Numbered from the stretch's first letter, positions 1 to 10,160 are shown. The stretch is 64,000 nt of DNA from Pseudoduganella guangdongensis (GCF_009857475.1 NZ_WWCJ01000014.1:62001-126000); one strand, 5' to 3'. Program-made: numbers and translations. Notes: a model not told the origin generated them from the letters alone.

Positions 1-534
1 CAGCGCACGCAGGATCGGCTTGATGCCGTCCTGGCGCGTGAACAGGCGGACCGGCTTGAAGCGCGCACGGCCCATGCGCAGCACTTCATCGAACACCTTG
101 TTTTTCTGCGCCACATACATCGACGAGGCCGACGCTTCCATCGCGATCGCGGCGCCCCCCACGTCAAGGCAGACAAAGTGCGGGCACAGCAGGATGGTCG
201 GCTGGTCGGTCATGGCGGCCACCGGGATCTGGCCCGGCGGCATGCCGGCGCTGGTCTCCACCCGGATCAGCTTGCGCAGGCGCGCCTCCGGCGCCCACCA
301 CAGGATCGAGCGCTCCAGCACGCTGCGCGAATAGGCCTGGAAATGCTGGCGCGCCAGGGCGCGGCGCTGCTGTTCGCTGAGTTCCGGCATGGTCAGGCGC
401 AGGTTGGTGAGGGCGATTTCGCGGCGCGCGCCCATCACCATGAAGAGCAGGCTGCCGACCGCCTTGCCGATACGGCCCAGCACCGGCAGCGGCAGCCAGT
501 GCAGCAGCCACATAAAGCCAAGCAGGAACCTCAT
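1..534 (-). CDS. LpxL/HtrB-family lipid A acyltransferase (partial)
   Basis: The reading frame runs off the left edge, so only the first 178 residues are visible. It belongs to the family that transfers a secondary acyl chain from acyl-ACP to the lipid A precursor at the inner membrane. The N-terminus is a hydrophobic anchor (MRFLLGFMWLLHWLPLP), and an H-x4-D acyltransferase motif (HFVCLD) follows at about residue 121. Its ATG overlaps the TGA of the neighbouring acyltransferase gene (ATGA at 531-534), which implies translational coupling. Paired LpxL-like genes next to metK are common in Burkholderiales. Which acyl chain or position it serves cannot be told from sequence. Confidence 0.85.
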   Translation of the reverse strand, partial: MRFLLGFMWLLHWLPLPVLGRIGKAVGSLLFMVMGARREIALTNLRLTMPELSEQQRRALARQHFQAYSRSVLERSILWWAPEARLRKLIRVETSAGMPPGQIPVAAMTDQPTILLCPHFVCLDVGGAAIAMEASASSMYVAQKNKVFDEVLRMGRARFKPVRLFTRQDGIKPILRAL

Positions 535-1382
535 GCGGCCTCCTGCGCGCCGGGCGCGGCCACGCCGGCCGGCACCTTGTAGCGGTTATAGCTCCAGTAA
601 TACTGGGCCGGGCAACGGGCGATCAGCTTTTCCATTTCACGGTTGATGGCACGCGCCTGGGCGGCGGTGTCGCCGTCCAGCGAGCCCTCGAACGGCACGA
701 AGCGCACCACGTAGCCTTTGCCGCCCGGCAAGCGTTCGGCGTACACGATCAGGACGACCGCGTCCCCCAGCTGGGCCATCTTGGCGGGCAGGGTCATGGT
801 GTAGGCGCTGCGGCCGAAGAAGTCGGCCCACACCCCTTCACCTTCCTGCGGCACCTGGTCGGGCAGCAGGCCGATCGGCTGGCCTTTCTTCAGGAACTTG
901 GCCAGCATGCGCACGCCGCTCATGGTGGCCGGCGCCAGCAGCAGGTTCTTGCGCGCGCGGGCGCCTTCGATCAGGGGCTTCATCGCTTCCTTGCGCGGCG
1001 GGCGGTACATGACCATCAGCTCGGTGCGGTGAGCGATTTCCTGGGCGGTGATTTCAAAGCAGCCCAGGTGCGGGGTCAGGAAGACGATGCCTTTTCCCTG
1101 GTCGAGGTATTGTTGCACCAGCTCCCAGTTTTCCACCGTGGCGCGCTGGGTCACGCGCTGCGGGTCGGCGCACCAGATGAAGGGCAGCTCGGCAATCGCT
1201 TTGCCCGCCTCACCCACGGCCGCGCCGAGGTGGGGGCCGAAGCCGGCCTGGGTCATATTGTCGCGCATGCGGCGCCGGTAGGATGGCGACAGCAGGTAGA
1301 CCAGCCAACCCAGCCCGACACCCAGGGCGTGCAAAATTGGCAAGGGGAAAACGGAGAAAAAGCGGAATATTCTTAACAGCAT
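531..1382 (-). CDS. LpxL/HtrB-family lipid A lauroyl-type acyltransferase
   Basis: This 283-residue protein is full length for the family. It has an N-terminal membrane anchor (about residues 5-35), an H-x4-E motif (HLGCFE, about residues 104-109) and the downstream GLLPDQVP block typical of lipid A late acyltransferases. It should add a secondary acyl chain to Kdo2-lipid A. It is the first gene of a two-gene minus-strand unit with the partial acyltransferase and is transcribed divergently from metK, with about 190 bp between the start codons. Family assignment is firm; specificity (lauroyl, myristoyl or other) is open. Confidence 0.9.
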   Translation of the reverse strand: MLLRIFRFFSVFPLPILHALGVGLGWLVYLLSPSYRRRMRDNMTQAGFGPHLGAAVGEAGKAIAELPFIWCADPQRVTQRATVENWELVQQYLDQGKGIVFLTPHLGCFEITAQEIAHRTELMVMYRPPRKEAMKPLIEGARARKNLLLAPATMSGVRMLAKFLKKGQPIGLLPDQVPQEGEGVWADFFGRSAYTMTLPAKMAQLGDAVVLIVYAERLPGGKGYVVRFVPFEGSLDGDTAAQARAINREMEKLIARCPAQYYWSYNRYKVPAGVAAPGAQEAA

Positions 1383-1481
1383 TTATAAGTTTATAAGAGC
1401 AATTTATACGTTGCCCTGCACAAAAATTTTTTAAGAAGCGTAAAATACCACGTTAGAAGCAGCCGCTGAGTTAACAGACAA

Positions 1482-1576
1482 CTTGCGAAGCGGGATATAA
1501 GAGTCGCTAAAGCGTCGCAAGCTGCATTGGTTTTGCGACAACAATTTTTTTTGAAACCAAGTAGGAGCTTGCGATG
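1482..1576 (+). promoter_or_regulatory. Candidate metK leader RNA switch
   Basis: The segment TCGCAAGCT (1515-1523) has three possible partners. CTTGCGA (1482-1488) pairs with 1515-1521. TTGCGAC (1533-1539) pairs with 1514-1520 to form a hairpin that precedes eight T (1545-1552). AGCTTGCGA (1566-1574) pairs over 9 bp and would cover the end of the Shine-Dalgarno AGGAG and the A of the metK ATG. Mutually exclusive pairings with a terminator-like or RBS-blocking outcome are typical of attenuators and riboswitches. I do not recognise a known SAM riboswitch class here; the ligand is unknown. Confidence 0.45.
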
Positions 1577-2737
1577 TCCAACGATTTCCTTTTCACCTCT
1601 GAATCCGTGTCCGAAGGCCACCCAGACAAGGTTGCCGACCAGATTTCCGATTCCATCCTCGACGCCATCCTGGCCCAGGACCCGCGCGCCCGTGTCGCAG
1701 CGGAAACCCTGTGCAATACCGGCCTGGTCGTGCTGGCAGGTGAGATCACCACGTTCGCCAACGTGGATTATATTCAAGTCGCCCGCGATACCATCAAGCG
1801 TATCGGTTACGACAATACCGAATACGGTATCGATTACAAGGGTTGCGCCGTGCTGGTTGCTTACGACAAGCAATCGCCCGACATCGCCCAGGGCGTTGAC
1901 GAAGGTGCCGGCCTGGACCTGGACCAGGGTGCCGGCGACCAGGGCCTGATGTTCGGCTACGCCTGCGATGAAACCCCGGAACTGATGCCAGCGCCGATTT
2001 ACTACTCGCACCGCCTGGTCGAGCGCCAGTCGCAGCTGCGCAAGGACGGCCGCCTGCCTTGGCTGCGCCCGGATGCCAAATCGCAGGTCACCCTGCGCTA
2101 CGTCGACGGCCGCCCGGTGGCGGTGGACACCGTGGTGCTGTCGACCCAGCACGCGCCGGAAATGAGCCACTCGCAGATCGAAGAAGCGGTGATCGAAGAG
2201 ATCATCAAGCCGGTGCTGCCGACCGCGTGGATCAAGGACACCAAATTCCTGGTCAACCCGACCGGCCGTTTCGTTATCGGCGGCCCGCAGGGCGACTGCG
2301 GCCTGACCGGCCGTAAGATCATCGTCGACACCTACGGCGGCGCGGCCCCGCACGGCGGCGGCGCGTTCTCCGGCAAGGATCCGTCGAAAGTTGACCGTTC
2401 CGCCGCCTACGCGGCGCGCTACGTGGCCAAGAACGTGGTGGCCGCCGGCCTGGCGCGCCAATGCCAGGTGCAGGTGTCGTACGCCATCGGCGTGGCACGC
2501 CCGATCAACATCACCGTGTACACCGAAGGCACCGGCGTGATTTCGGACGACAAGATCGCCGCGCTGGTGGCGGAGCACTTCGACCTGCGCCCGAAAGGCA
2601 TCGTGCAGATGCTGGACCTGCTGCGCCCGATCTACGCCAAGACCGCCGCCTACGGCCACTTCGGCCGCGAAGAGCCGGAGTTCACCTGGGAACGCACCGA
2701 CAAAGCCGCCATCCTGCGCGCCGCCGCCGGCCTGTAA
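1574..2737 (+). CDS. metK: S-adenosylmethionine synthase
   Basis: This cytosolic enzyme makes SAM from methionine and ATP. At 387 residues it is the usual length, and it carries the family blocks [13 protein letters not shown] at the N-terminus, [12 protein letters not shown] near residue 115 and [16 protein letters not shown] near residue 255. The start is fixed by AGGAG at 1563-1567. It opens the activated-methyl block: SAM made here becomes SAH in methylation reactions and is recycled by ahcY and metF downstream. The leader contains alternative pairings that may control it (see 1482-1576). Confidence 0.98.
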   Translation: MSNDFLFTSESVSEGHPDKVADQISDSILDAILAQDPRARVAAETLCNTGLVVLAGEITTFANVDYIQVARDTIKRIGYDNTEYGIDYKGCAVLVAYDKQSPDIAQGVDEGAGLDLDQGAGDQGLMFGYACDETPELMPAPIYYSHRLVERQSQLRKDGRLPWLRPDAKSQVTLRYVDGRPVAVDTVVLSTQHAPEMSHSQIEEAVIEEIIKPVLPTAWIKDTKFLVNPTGRFVIGGPQGDCGLTGRKIIVDTYGGAAPHGGGAFSGKDPSKVDRSAAYAARYVAKNVVAAGLARQCQVQVSYAIGVARPINITVYTEGTGVISDDKIAALVAEHFDLRPKGIVQMLDLLRPIYAKTAAYGHFGREEPEFTWERTDKAAILRAAAGL

Positions 2738-2753
2738 TCCCACAGCCGGGCCC

Positions 2754-2788
2754 GTGTCCACCATGGGGTCAGACCCCAAGGTGGACAC
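2754..2788. repeat. GGGTCAGACCC-type palindromic repeat
   Basis: The arms GTGTCCACC and GGTGGACAC (9 bp) enclose an inner GGGGTC-A-GACCCC hairpin. It lies in the metK-ahcY gap. The same GGGTCAGACCC core recurs at 4339-4430, 5622-5700 and 14982-15080, so this is a dispersed intergenic element. Its right arm overlaps the -35 box I assign to the ahcY promoter. Confidence 0.8.
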
Positions 2789-2812
2789 GGACTCGGCCAG
2801 TAGTGCTACAAT
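2782..2812 (+). promoter_or_regulatory. Putative promoter of ahcY operon
   Basis: A TGGACA box (2782-2787) lies 19 bp before TACAAT (2807-2812). The latter is preceded by TGC, giving an extended -10. Transcription would begin near 2819, directly in front of the riboswitch, which is the spacing expected when the aptamer is the 5' end of the transcript. Prediction from sequence only. Confidence 0.45.
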
Positions 2813-2821
2813 TTCCCCCTC

Positions 2822-2880
2822 TCCGAGGAGCGCTGCGACCAGCTAGCCTGGCCAGGCTCGGAACATCAACACCGCGCTCA
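2822..2880 (+). promoter_or_regulatory. SAH riboswitch
   Basis: The sequence matches the S-adenosylhomocysteine riboswitch in both bases and fold. P1 pairs 2822-2827 (TCCGAG) with 2857-2862 (CTCGGA). P2 pairs 2839-2842 with 2848-2851. The pseudoknot pairs GAGCGC (2828-2833) with GCGCTC (2874-2879). The family is known to switch on ahcY when SAH accumulates, and ahcY begins 36 bp after the pseudoknot. No intrinsic terminator is obvious between it and the AAAGGAGGG ribosome binding site (2903-2911), so control of translation is plausible. Confidence 0.93.
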
Positions 2881-2915
2881 CGTTTCTTTTTTCAACACAC
2901 TGAAAGGAGGGCGTG

Positions 2916-4331
<1,416 letters not shown>

Positions 4332-4338
4332 AACCCTG

Positions 4339-4430
4339 TAAACCGGGGTCAGACCCAAGGGTCAGACCCTGTTTGCGGCACCGGTAATGGATGGGTCAGA
4401 CCCTTGGGTCTGACCCGGATTTGCCGGGTT
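4339..4430. repeat. Composite GGGTCAGACCC palindromic repeat
   Basis: Two inverted GGGTCAGACCC/GGGTCTGACCC pairs lie head to tail between ahcY and the small membrane protein gene, bounded by AACCGGGG on the left and CCGGGTT on the right. The arrangement resembles the element at 14982-15080. It could form strong RNA hairpins within the ahcY-metF transcript and affect expression or stability of the downstream genes. I see no transposase for it in the window. Confidence 0.8.
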
Positions 4431-4450
4431 ATCAAATCGAGCAAACACCC

Positions 4451-4801
4451 ATGCGTTTAGTCCTCACCTGGCTCATCAATGCCGCCGCCCTGCTGGCGGT
4501 GCCTTACCTGATGCACTCGATCGACGTCACCAGCATCGGCGCCGCCTTGGTGGCCGCCCTGGTGCTAGGCCTGGTCAACACCCTGGTGCGCCCCGTGCTG
4601 CTGTTGCTGACATTGCCCGTCACCATGCTGTCGCTCGGCCTGTTCATCTTCGTCATCAACGGCTTCATGTTCTGGCTGGTGGCGAAAGTGGTGGACGGCT
4701 TCCATGTGGACAGCTTCGGCTACGCCATCCTCGGCGCCTTGCTGTACAGCGTGATCTCCTGGGCCTTGTCTACCCTCCTGTTGAAAGACAAAGATGGCTA
4801 A
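4451..4801 (+). CDS. Phage holin family (YvlD-like) small membrane protein
   Basis: A 116-residue protein with four predicted membrane segments (about residues 3-20, 27-47, 53-78 and 88-112), matching the holin 4_2/YvlD family. Despite the family name there is no phage context; it is a conserved neighbour of ahcY and metF in Burkholderiales and its role is unknown. I start it at ATG 4451 because the upstream in-frame extension lies inside the repeat element. Its last 8 bp overlap metF, so the two are probably translated together. Confidence 0.85.
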   Translation: MRLVLTWLINAAALLAVPYLMHSIDVTSIGAALVAALVLGLVNTLVRPVLLLLTLPVTMLSLGLFIFVINGFMFWLVAKVVDGFHVDSFGYAILGALLYSVISWALSTLLLKDKDG

Positions 4802-5621
4802 CCATAATTTCAGTATCGAGTTCTTCCCGCCCAAGACGGCGGAAGGGGCGGAGAAGCTGCGCGTCACGCGCGCCAAACTGTCCGAGCTGCATCCCAAGTA
4901 CTTCTCCGTGACCTTCGGCGCCGGCGGTTCGACCCAGCAGGGCACGCTCGACACCGTGCTGGAGATCATGGCGGCCGGCGAAGAAGCCGCGCCCCATCTG
5001 TCCTGCGTGGGCGGCACGCGCGAATCGATCCGCGCCATCCTGCAGCAGTACAAGTCGCACGGCATCAAGCGCCTGGTGGCGCTGCGCGGCGACCTGCCGT
5101 CCGGTTACGGCATGTCGGGCGAATTCCGCTATGCCAATGAGCTGGTGGAGTTCGTGCGCGCGGAAACGGGCGACTGGTTCCATATCGAAGTGGCGGCCTA
5201 TCCCGAGGTGCATCCGCAGGCGCGTTCGTCGCAGGACGATATGAACGCCTTCGTGCGCAAGGTGAAGGCGGGCGCGGACGCGGCGATTACCCAGTATTTC
5301 TATAACGCCGACGCCTACTTCCACTTTGTCGATGCGGCGCAAAAGGCGGGTGTGGATGTGCCGATCGTGGCGGGCATTATGCCGATCACCAATTACACGC
5401 AGCTGATGCGCTTCTCGGATATGTGCGGGGCGGAGATTCCGCGTTGGGTGCGCTTGAAGCTGGCGTCGTTCGGCGATGATTCGGCCTCGATCAAGGCCTT
5501 CGGGCTGGATGTGGTCAGCGACTTGTGCGAACGGCTGCTGGCCGGCGGCGCACCGGGCTTGCATTTCTACTCGATGAACCAGGCTGTCGCGACGACGGCC
5601 TTGTGGCAGCGGCTGGTCTAA
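4794..5621 (+). CDS. metF: 5,10-methylenetetrahydrofolate reductase
   Basis: This flavoenzyme reduces methylene-THF to 5-methyl-THF, the methyl donor for methionine synthesis. The 275-residue protein begins NFSIEFFPPKT, the folate/FAD-binding signature of the MetF barrel, and retains the GAGGST and RGD (LVALRGDLP) blocks. It is co-directional with ahcY and the holin-like gene and overlaps the latter by 8 bp. With metK and ahcY it closes the methyl cycle encoded here; methionine synthase itself is not in the window. Confidence 0.97.
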   Translation: MANHNFSIEFFPPKTAEGAEKLRVTRAKLSELHPKYFSVTFGAGGSTQQGTLDTVLEIMAAGEEAAPHLSCVGGTRESIRAILQQYKSHGIKRLVALRGDLPSGYGMSGEFRYANELVEFVRAETGDWFHIEVAAYPEVHPQARSSQDDMNAFVRKVKAGADAAITQYFYNADAYFHFVDAAQKAGVDVPIVAGIMPITNYTQLMRFSDMCGAEIPRWVRLKLASFGDDSASIKAFGLDVVSDLCERLLAGGAPGLHFYSMNQAVATTALWQRLV

Positions 5622-5700
5622 AACCGGAAAACCAGTGTCAGGCACAAGTGCCTGACACTCAAGTGTCTGACCCCGTGGGTCAGACACTGGTTTACCGGTT
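5622..5700. repeat. Palindromic repeat / likely bidirectional terminator
   Basis: This gap between convergent genes is almost wholly palindromic. An outer 18-bp inverted repeat (5622-5639 against 5683-5700, one mismatch) encloses two inner hairpins: 5636-5659 (GTGTCAGGCAC arms) and 5662-5688 (AGTGTCTGACCC arms). The second carries the core of the GGGTCAGACCC family. Its position between metF and the minus-strand cyclo-ligase suggests it ends transcripts from both sides, although there is no T-run. Confidence 0.8.
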
Positions 5701-6285
5701 CTAGTCCTCAGTAATAATCCGGTCCAGCGCCACATCGTGCCCATCGCTGCCGAAATCGGCAGCCAGGCAACGATACGCCACCCCAACCGTGGCCGGCCGC
5801 GGCGCGCGCGCCAGGGTGCGGTCATAAAACCCCCCGCCATAGCCCAGCCGATACCCCTGCAAGTTATACCCCAGGCACGGCACCAGCAGCGCCGGCGGAT
5901 ATTCCGCCGCCAGCCGCAAGTGCGCCGGCACCGCCACCCCCATCTTATCCTTCACCATCGGCTCGCCGATGTCCCATTCCGCGAACGCCAGCGGCGCATG
6001 CTTCTCCAGCACCACCGGCAGCAGCAGCTTCACCCCAAGGCCAGCCAGCTCAGCATAACACGCGTGCAAGTCAGGTTCATCGCGCAGCGGCCAGTACACG
6101 CCCACCGCGCCAACACCGGTTTCACGCCACCACTGCACCACCTTCGCACCAATTTCCCGGTCCCACTGCGCGCGGGTTTCCGGCGCCAATGCGCGGCGTA
6201 TGGAATGCAGATGCTGGCGCAGTTCTGCCTTGCCTGAGGCTGGCTGGCCGTCGGGGTTGCGTGGTATGCTACTTGGGCTGGTCAT
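5701..6285 (-). CDS. 5-formyltetrahydrofolate cyclo-ligase
   Basis: The 194-residue protein converts 5-formyl-THF to 5,10-methenyl-THF using ATP, returning stored folate to the one-carbon pool. The family's C-terminal signature is present (LVPCLGYNLQGYRLGYGGGFYDRTL), as are the N-terminal KAELRQHLHSIRRAL and WPLRDEPDL blocks. The start is ATG 6285; the much longer upstream open frame is antisense to other genes. It is convergent with metF and divergent from the transglycosylase gene, so their promoters must overlap each other's 5' ends. Confidence 0.95.
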   Translation of the reverse strand: MTSPSSIPRNPDGQPASGKAELRQHLHSIRRALAPETRAQWDREIGAKVVQWWRETGVGAVGVYWPLRDEPDLHACYAELAGLGVKLLLPVVLEKHAPLAFAEWDIGEPMVKDKMGVAVPAHLRLAAEYPPALLVPCLGYNLQGYRLGYGGGFYDRTLARAPRPATVGVAYRCLAADFGSDGHDVALDRIITED

Positions 6286-6312
6286 ATCGTGAATTACCTT
6301 GAGAGTCGTACA

Positions 6313-8289
6313 TTGATTTCCACCTCGAAATGGATAGCCGGCGCACTGATGGTCGCAGCATGCGCCGCCTCGCCACTGGCCTGGTCGCAGGATAACGCAA
6401 GCAACAGCCGCAAGGAAGATGATGCGTTCCTGCTGCTGCGCGACGCCGTGCGGCGCGACGACGCTGCCAAGGCGGAGTTCTACGCTGCGCGCCTTGCCGA
6501 CTACCCGATTCCTTCCTACGTCGATTACTACCGCCTGAAGGCCCGCTTCAGGGACGTGTCGAACGCCGAGGTGCGCGCCTTCCTGAAAACCTATGACGGC
6601 AGCGCGATCGCCGACCGCATGCGTAACGACTGGCTGCTGGAGCTGGGCCGCAAGCGCGAATGGGCCACCTTCGATGAAGTGTTCCCGCAATTCGTGCTGC
6701 AGGACGACACCCAGGTCAAATGCTACAACCTGCTGTCGCGCCTGACCAAAGGCCAGAACGTGGCCGCCGAAGCGCGCGTGCTGCTGATCTATCCGCCCAG
6801 TTACGGCGAAGGCTGCGGCGCGCTGATCGCATCGCTGGCGCAGACCGGCCAGTTCACGCAGGAAGACTTGTGGCACCAGGTGCGCCTGGCCGGCGAGACC
6901 AATGCCACTGGCCCCGCCAAGCGCACCATCATCCTGCTCAACGGCTCGGACGTGAAAATGGGCCAGGCGGTGGATTTGCCGACGCTGGCGCTGGCCAAGG
7001 GCCCCGGCGTGACGCGCGCCGACCACGAAACCTTCCTGGTGGCGGTCGGGCGCGGCGCCCGCTCCAGCATGAAGATCGCCAAAATGGCGCTGGAAAAAGC
7101 GGAACCGAAACTCACGCCGCAGGAACGCGCCATCGGCTGGGCCAACCTGGCCCTGGTGGCGGGCTACTCGGTGGCGCCGGAGACGGCGCAGTACTGGGCC
7201 AAGTCGGCCGGCGCCCCGCTGACCAACGATCAGATGCAGTGGAAGACCCGCATCGCCCTGCGTGAGCGCGACTGGAAAACCGTCAAGGCCACCATCGCGG
7301 GCATGCCGCAGCATTTGCGGCGCGACCCGGCCTGGGTGTATTGGAGCGCGCGCGCCACTGCCGCCGAAGCAGGCCACAATACGCCGGAAGTGCTGGCCGC
7401 CTACCGCAGCATTGCCGACCAGTCCAGCTACTACGGCATCCTGGCCGGCGAGGAAGTGGGCCAGCTGGTGACCATCCCGCCGCCGGGCGTCGCGCCGACG
7501 CCGGCCGAAATGGCCGCCATCGCCGCCAACCCCGGCCTGCAGCGCGCCCTCAAATTCTTCGACATGCGCCTGCGTTTTGAAGGCACGCGCGAGTGGAACT
7601 GGGAAACGCGCCGCCTGAACGAGCGCGAACTGATCGCCGCCGCCGAATTCGCGCGCGAGAAGCATGTGCTGGACCGCATGGTGTACACCTCCGAGAAGAC
7701 GCGCGTGCAGGCCGACTACACGCACCGCTACCCGGTGCCGCACGACGACATCATGCAGCCCACCACCAGCACCCTGGGCCTGGACCGGGCCTGGGTGTAT
7801 GGCCTGATCCGCCAGGAATCGCGCTTTATCATGGACGCTCAATCGTCGGCCGGTGCCTCCGGCCTGATGCAGGTGATGCCGTCCACCGGGCGCTGGGTGG
7901 CGCGCAAGATCGGCCTGTCCGACTTCGTGCACGGCATGCTGACCGACGTGAAGACCAATATCCTGCTGGGCGCGAACTACATGAACATGGTGCTGGGCAG
8001 CATGGACGGCTCGCAGGTGCTGGCCACCGCCGCCTACAACGCCGGACCGGGCCGCTTGCGCTCCTGGCGCACCCAGTTGAGCAAGCCGATGGACAGCACC
8101 ATCTTCATCGAATCGATTCCATTCTTCGAAACGCGCGGCTACGTGAAAAACGTGATGGTCAACGCCACTTATTACGCAGCCCTGTTCGAAGGCAAACCGC
8201 AATCGCTGAAAGCGCGCCTGGGCCCGACCGTGACGCCCAAAGGCTACACCGAGCAGGAACAACAGGAAGCCACTTACGGCGGACGATAG
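6313..8289 (+). CDS. Soluble lytic murein transglycosylase (Slt70-like)
   Basis: A periplasmic enzyme that cleaves peptidoglycan glycan strands to 1,6-anhydro products. From TTG 6313 the protein has 658 residues and a clean signal peptide (MISTSKWIAGALMVAACAASPLAWS). GTG 6289 is an alternative start, but it lacks a ribosome binding site and adds charged residues before the signal, whereas GAGAG lies 7 bp before 6313. A long alpha-helical superhelical region is followed by the SLT domain with the catalytic Glu in IRQESRF (about residue 510) and the GLMQVMPSTG and AAYNAGPGR motifs. Confidence 0.93.
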   Translation: MISTSKWIAGALMVAACAASPLAWSQDNASNSRKEDDAFLLLRDAVRRDDAAKAEFYAARLADYPIPSYVDYYRLKARFRDVSNAEVRAFLKTYDGSAIADRMRNDWLLELGRKREWATFDEVFPQFVLQDDTQVKCYNLLSRLTKGQNVAAEARVLLIYPPSYGEGCGALIASLAQTGQFTQEDLWHQVRLAGETNATGPAKRTIILLNGSDVKMGQAVDLPTLALAKGPGVTRADHETFLVAVGRGARSSMKIAKMALEKAEPKLTPQERAIGWANLALVAGYSVAPETAQYWAKSAGAPLTNDQMQWKTRIALRERDWKTVKATIAGMPQHLRRDPAWVYWSARATAAEAGHNTPEVLAAYRSIADQSSYYGILAGEEVGQLVTIPPPGVAPTPAEMAAIAANPGLQRALKFFDMRLRFEGTREWNWETRRLNERELIAAAEFAREKHVLDRMVYTSEKTRVQADYTHRYPVPHDDIMQPTTSTLGLDRAWVYGLIRQESRFIMDAQSSAGASGLMQVMPSTGRWVARKIGLSDFVHGMLTDVKTNILLGANYMNMVLGSMDGSQVLATAAYNAGPGRLRSWRTQLSKPMDSTIFIESIPFFETRGYVKNVMVNATYYAALFEGKPQSLKARLGPTVTPKGYTEQEQQEATYGGR

Positions 8290-8307
8290 AGGAGACCGAA
8301 GGAAGCC

Positions 8308-9027
8308 ATGCACACCACAGAACTCGACCCGAAACTCGCAGAGACCCTGGCCGCCGCGCGCGAACCCGGCCTGACCCTGGTGATCGGCAACAAGAACTAC
8401 TCCTCGTGGTCGATGCGCCCGTGGGTGGCGATGAAAGCCTTTAACATCCCGTTCACCGAAGTGCGCGTGCTGCTCGACCAGCCCGACACCTCGCACAATC
8501 TCTCGCTGTACAGCGCCAGTGGCCGCGTGCCGGTCCTGCTGGCGGGCGATATGACGATCTGGGACAGCCTGGCCATCTGCGAATACCTGGCCGAGCAATT
8601 CCCCGACAAGCCGCTGTGGCCGCGCGACGTGGCGGCGCGCGCGCTGGCGCGCTCGGTGTGCGCCGAGATGCACAGCTCCTTCAGCAGCCTGCGCAGCACC
8701 ATGTCCATGAATATCAAGGGCAGCTACCCGGGCAAGGGTCGCACCCCGGCCACCCAGGCCGACATCGGCCGCATCAGCGAAATGTGGGAAGAATGCCTGA
8801 GCCGCTTCGGCCACAACGAATTCCTGTTCGGCGAATTCTCGATCGCCGACGCCTTCTTTGCGCCGGTGGTGTGCCGCTTCAAGACATACGGCGTGGTGCT
8901 GCCGCCCGCGCTGTCGGCCTACTGCGAGCGCATGCGCAGCCATCCAGCGGTCGACGCCTGGATCGCCGGCGCCCTGGCCGAAACCGAAACCGCGCCCCTG
9001 CACGACGCGGAGATGCCGGACGATTGA
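8308..9027 (+). CDS. Glutathione S-transferase family protein
   Basis: A 239-residue cytosolic protein with a thioredoxin-fold GST N-domain ([17 protein letters not shown], then the RVPVLL and [11 protein letters not shown] glutathione-binding blocks) and an all-helical C-domain ending near residue 215. The Ser-rich [10 protein letters not shown] segment is typical of a proteobacterial GST group whose substrate is not established. It lies 18 bp after the transglycosylase gene with its own weak ribosome binding site, and its TGA overlaps the CCA gene start region. Confidence 0.9.
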   Translation: MHTTELDPKLAETLAAAREPGLTLVIGNKNYSSWSMRPWVAMKAFNIPFTEVRVLLDQPDTSHNLSLYSASGRVPVLLAGDMTIWDSLAICEYLAEQFPDKPLWPRDVAARALARSVCAEMHSSFSSLRSTMSMNIKGSYPGKGRTPATQADIGRISEMWEECLSRFGHNEFLFGEFSIADAFFAPVVCRFKTYGVVLPPALSAYCERMRSHPAVDAWIAGALAETETAPLHDAEMPDD

Positions 9028-9032
9028 TGGGT

Positions 9033-10160
9033 ATGAAGACATACGTGGTTGGCGGCGCGGTACGCGATGCTTTGCTTGGCTTGCCCGTCCAGGACCACGA
9101 CCATGTGGTGGTCGGCGCCACGCCGGAAGAGATGGTGAAGGCCGGCTACCGCCCGGTGGGCAAGGATTTCCCGGTCTTCCTGCACCCGCAGACGCAAGAG
9201 GAATATGCGCTGGCGCGCACCGAGCGCAAGACGGCGCCCGGCTATAAAGGCTTTGTCTTCCACACCTCCAGCGACGTGACGCTGGAAGAAGACCTGGTGC
9301 GGCGCGACCTGACCATCAACGCCATCGCGCGCGGCGACGACGGCGTGCTGGTCGACCCCTACCACGGCCAGCAAGACCTGAAAGACCGCATCTTCCGCCA
9401 CGTCTCCGACGCCTTTGCTGAAGACCCGGTGCGCATCCTGCGCCTGGCGCGTTTTGCGGCGCGCTTCCCCGACTTTAGCGTTGCGCCGGAAACCAATGCG
9501 CTGATGCAGCGCATGGTGGAGCAGGGCGAGGTCGATGCCCTGGTGCCGGAGCGCGTGTGGCAGGAAGTCGCGCGCGGCCTGATGGAGCAGAAGCCATCGC
9601 GCATGCTGCAGGTGCTGCGCGAGTGCGGCGCGCTGTCGCATGTCATCCCCGAAATCGACGACGGCAGCGCCATCGCGCCAATCATCGACCGCGCCGCCTC
9701 GCCGCAGCGGGAGCCGGAGCTTGGCTTGCCGGAACGCTTCGCCGTGCTGCTGTACGACCAGCCCCTGCCGCAAGTCGAGCAAGCCAGCAAACGCTTGAAG
9801 GTGCCGACCGAATGCCGCGACCTGGCTGTGATGACGGCGCGCGATCATGCCGCTGTGGCACAGGCGCTTGCACTCGACGCAGCCGCCATGGTCGCCCTGT
9901 TCGAGCGCTGCGACGGCTATCGCAAGCCGGCCCGCTTCGCGCAATTCCTGGCTGCGGCCGAATGCGCCGGTCCTGGCCTGGCGCCGCAGCGCGCCTTGCT
10001 GGCCCGGGCGCTGGAAGCCGCACGCGGCGTCAATGCCGGCGAGATCGCCCAGCGCGCCGCCGGCCAGCCGCAGCAAATCCCCGAGCTGGTGCGCGCCGCG
10101 CGCGTGGCCGCCGTGCGCGCGACGCTGGACGCCAAGGAGCAAGCCGATGACCAGCCTTAA
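9033..10160 (+). CDS. cca: CCA-adding tRNA nucleotidyltransferase, HD motif missing
   Basis: This enzyme adds or repairs the CCA end of tRNAs. It starts [19 protein letters not shown] 9027, two codons earlier, overlaps the GST stop and is possible. The nucleotidyltransferase core is intact: GGAVRD, the DHDHVVVG metal-binding acidic pair, [15 protein letters not shown] and [12 protein letters not shown]. At 376 residues it is shorter than the usual approximately 410-residue multifunctional form. The segment that should hold H-x-x-x-D-T-G and HDLGKG reads [11 protein letters not shown] and LLYDQPL, so the HD phosphohydrolase site is lost. It overlaps the GNAT gene by 14 bp. Confidence 0.93.
   Translation: MKTYVVGGAVRDALLGLPVQDHDHVVVGATPEEMVKAGYRPVGKDFPVFLHPQTQEEYALARTERKTAPGYKGFVFHTSSDVTLEEDLVRRDLTINAIARGDDGVLVDPYHGQQDLKDRIFRHVSDAFAEDPVRILRLARFAARFPDFSVAPETNALMQRMVEQGEVDALVPERVWQEVARGLMEQKPSRMLQVLRECGALSHVIPEIDDGSAIAPIIDRAASPQREPELGLPERFAVLLYDQPLPQVEQASKRLKVPTECRDLAVMTARDHAAVAQALALDAAAMVALFERCDGYRKPARFAQFLAAAECAGPGLAPQRALLARALEAARGVNAGEIAQRAAGQPQQIPELVRAARVAAVRATLDAKEQADDQP

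Noticed and set aside
5701-9042. A 1113-codon open frame on the minus strand
   Set aside because: Only its last 194 codons (5701-6285) are a real gene. The rest is antisense to the transglycosylase and GST genes and reads as low-complexity Arg/Gly/His-rich protein, typical of high-GC shadow frames.
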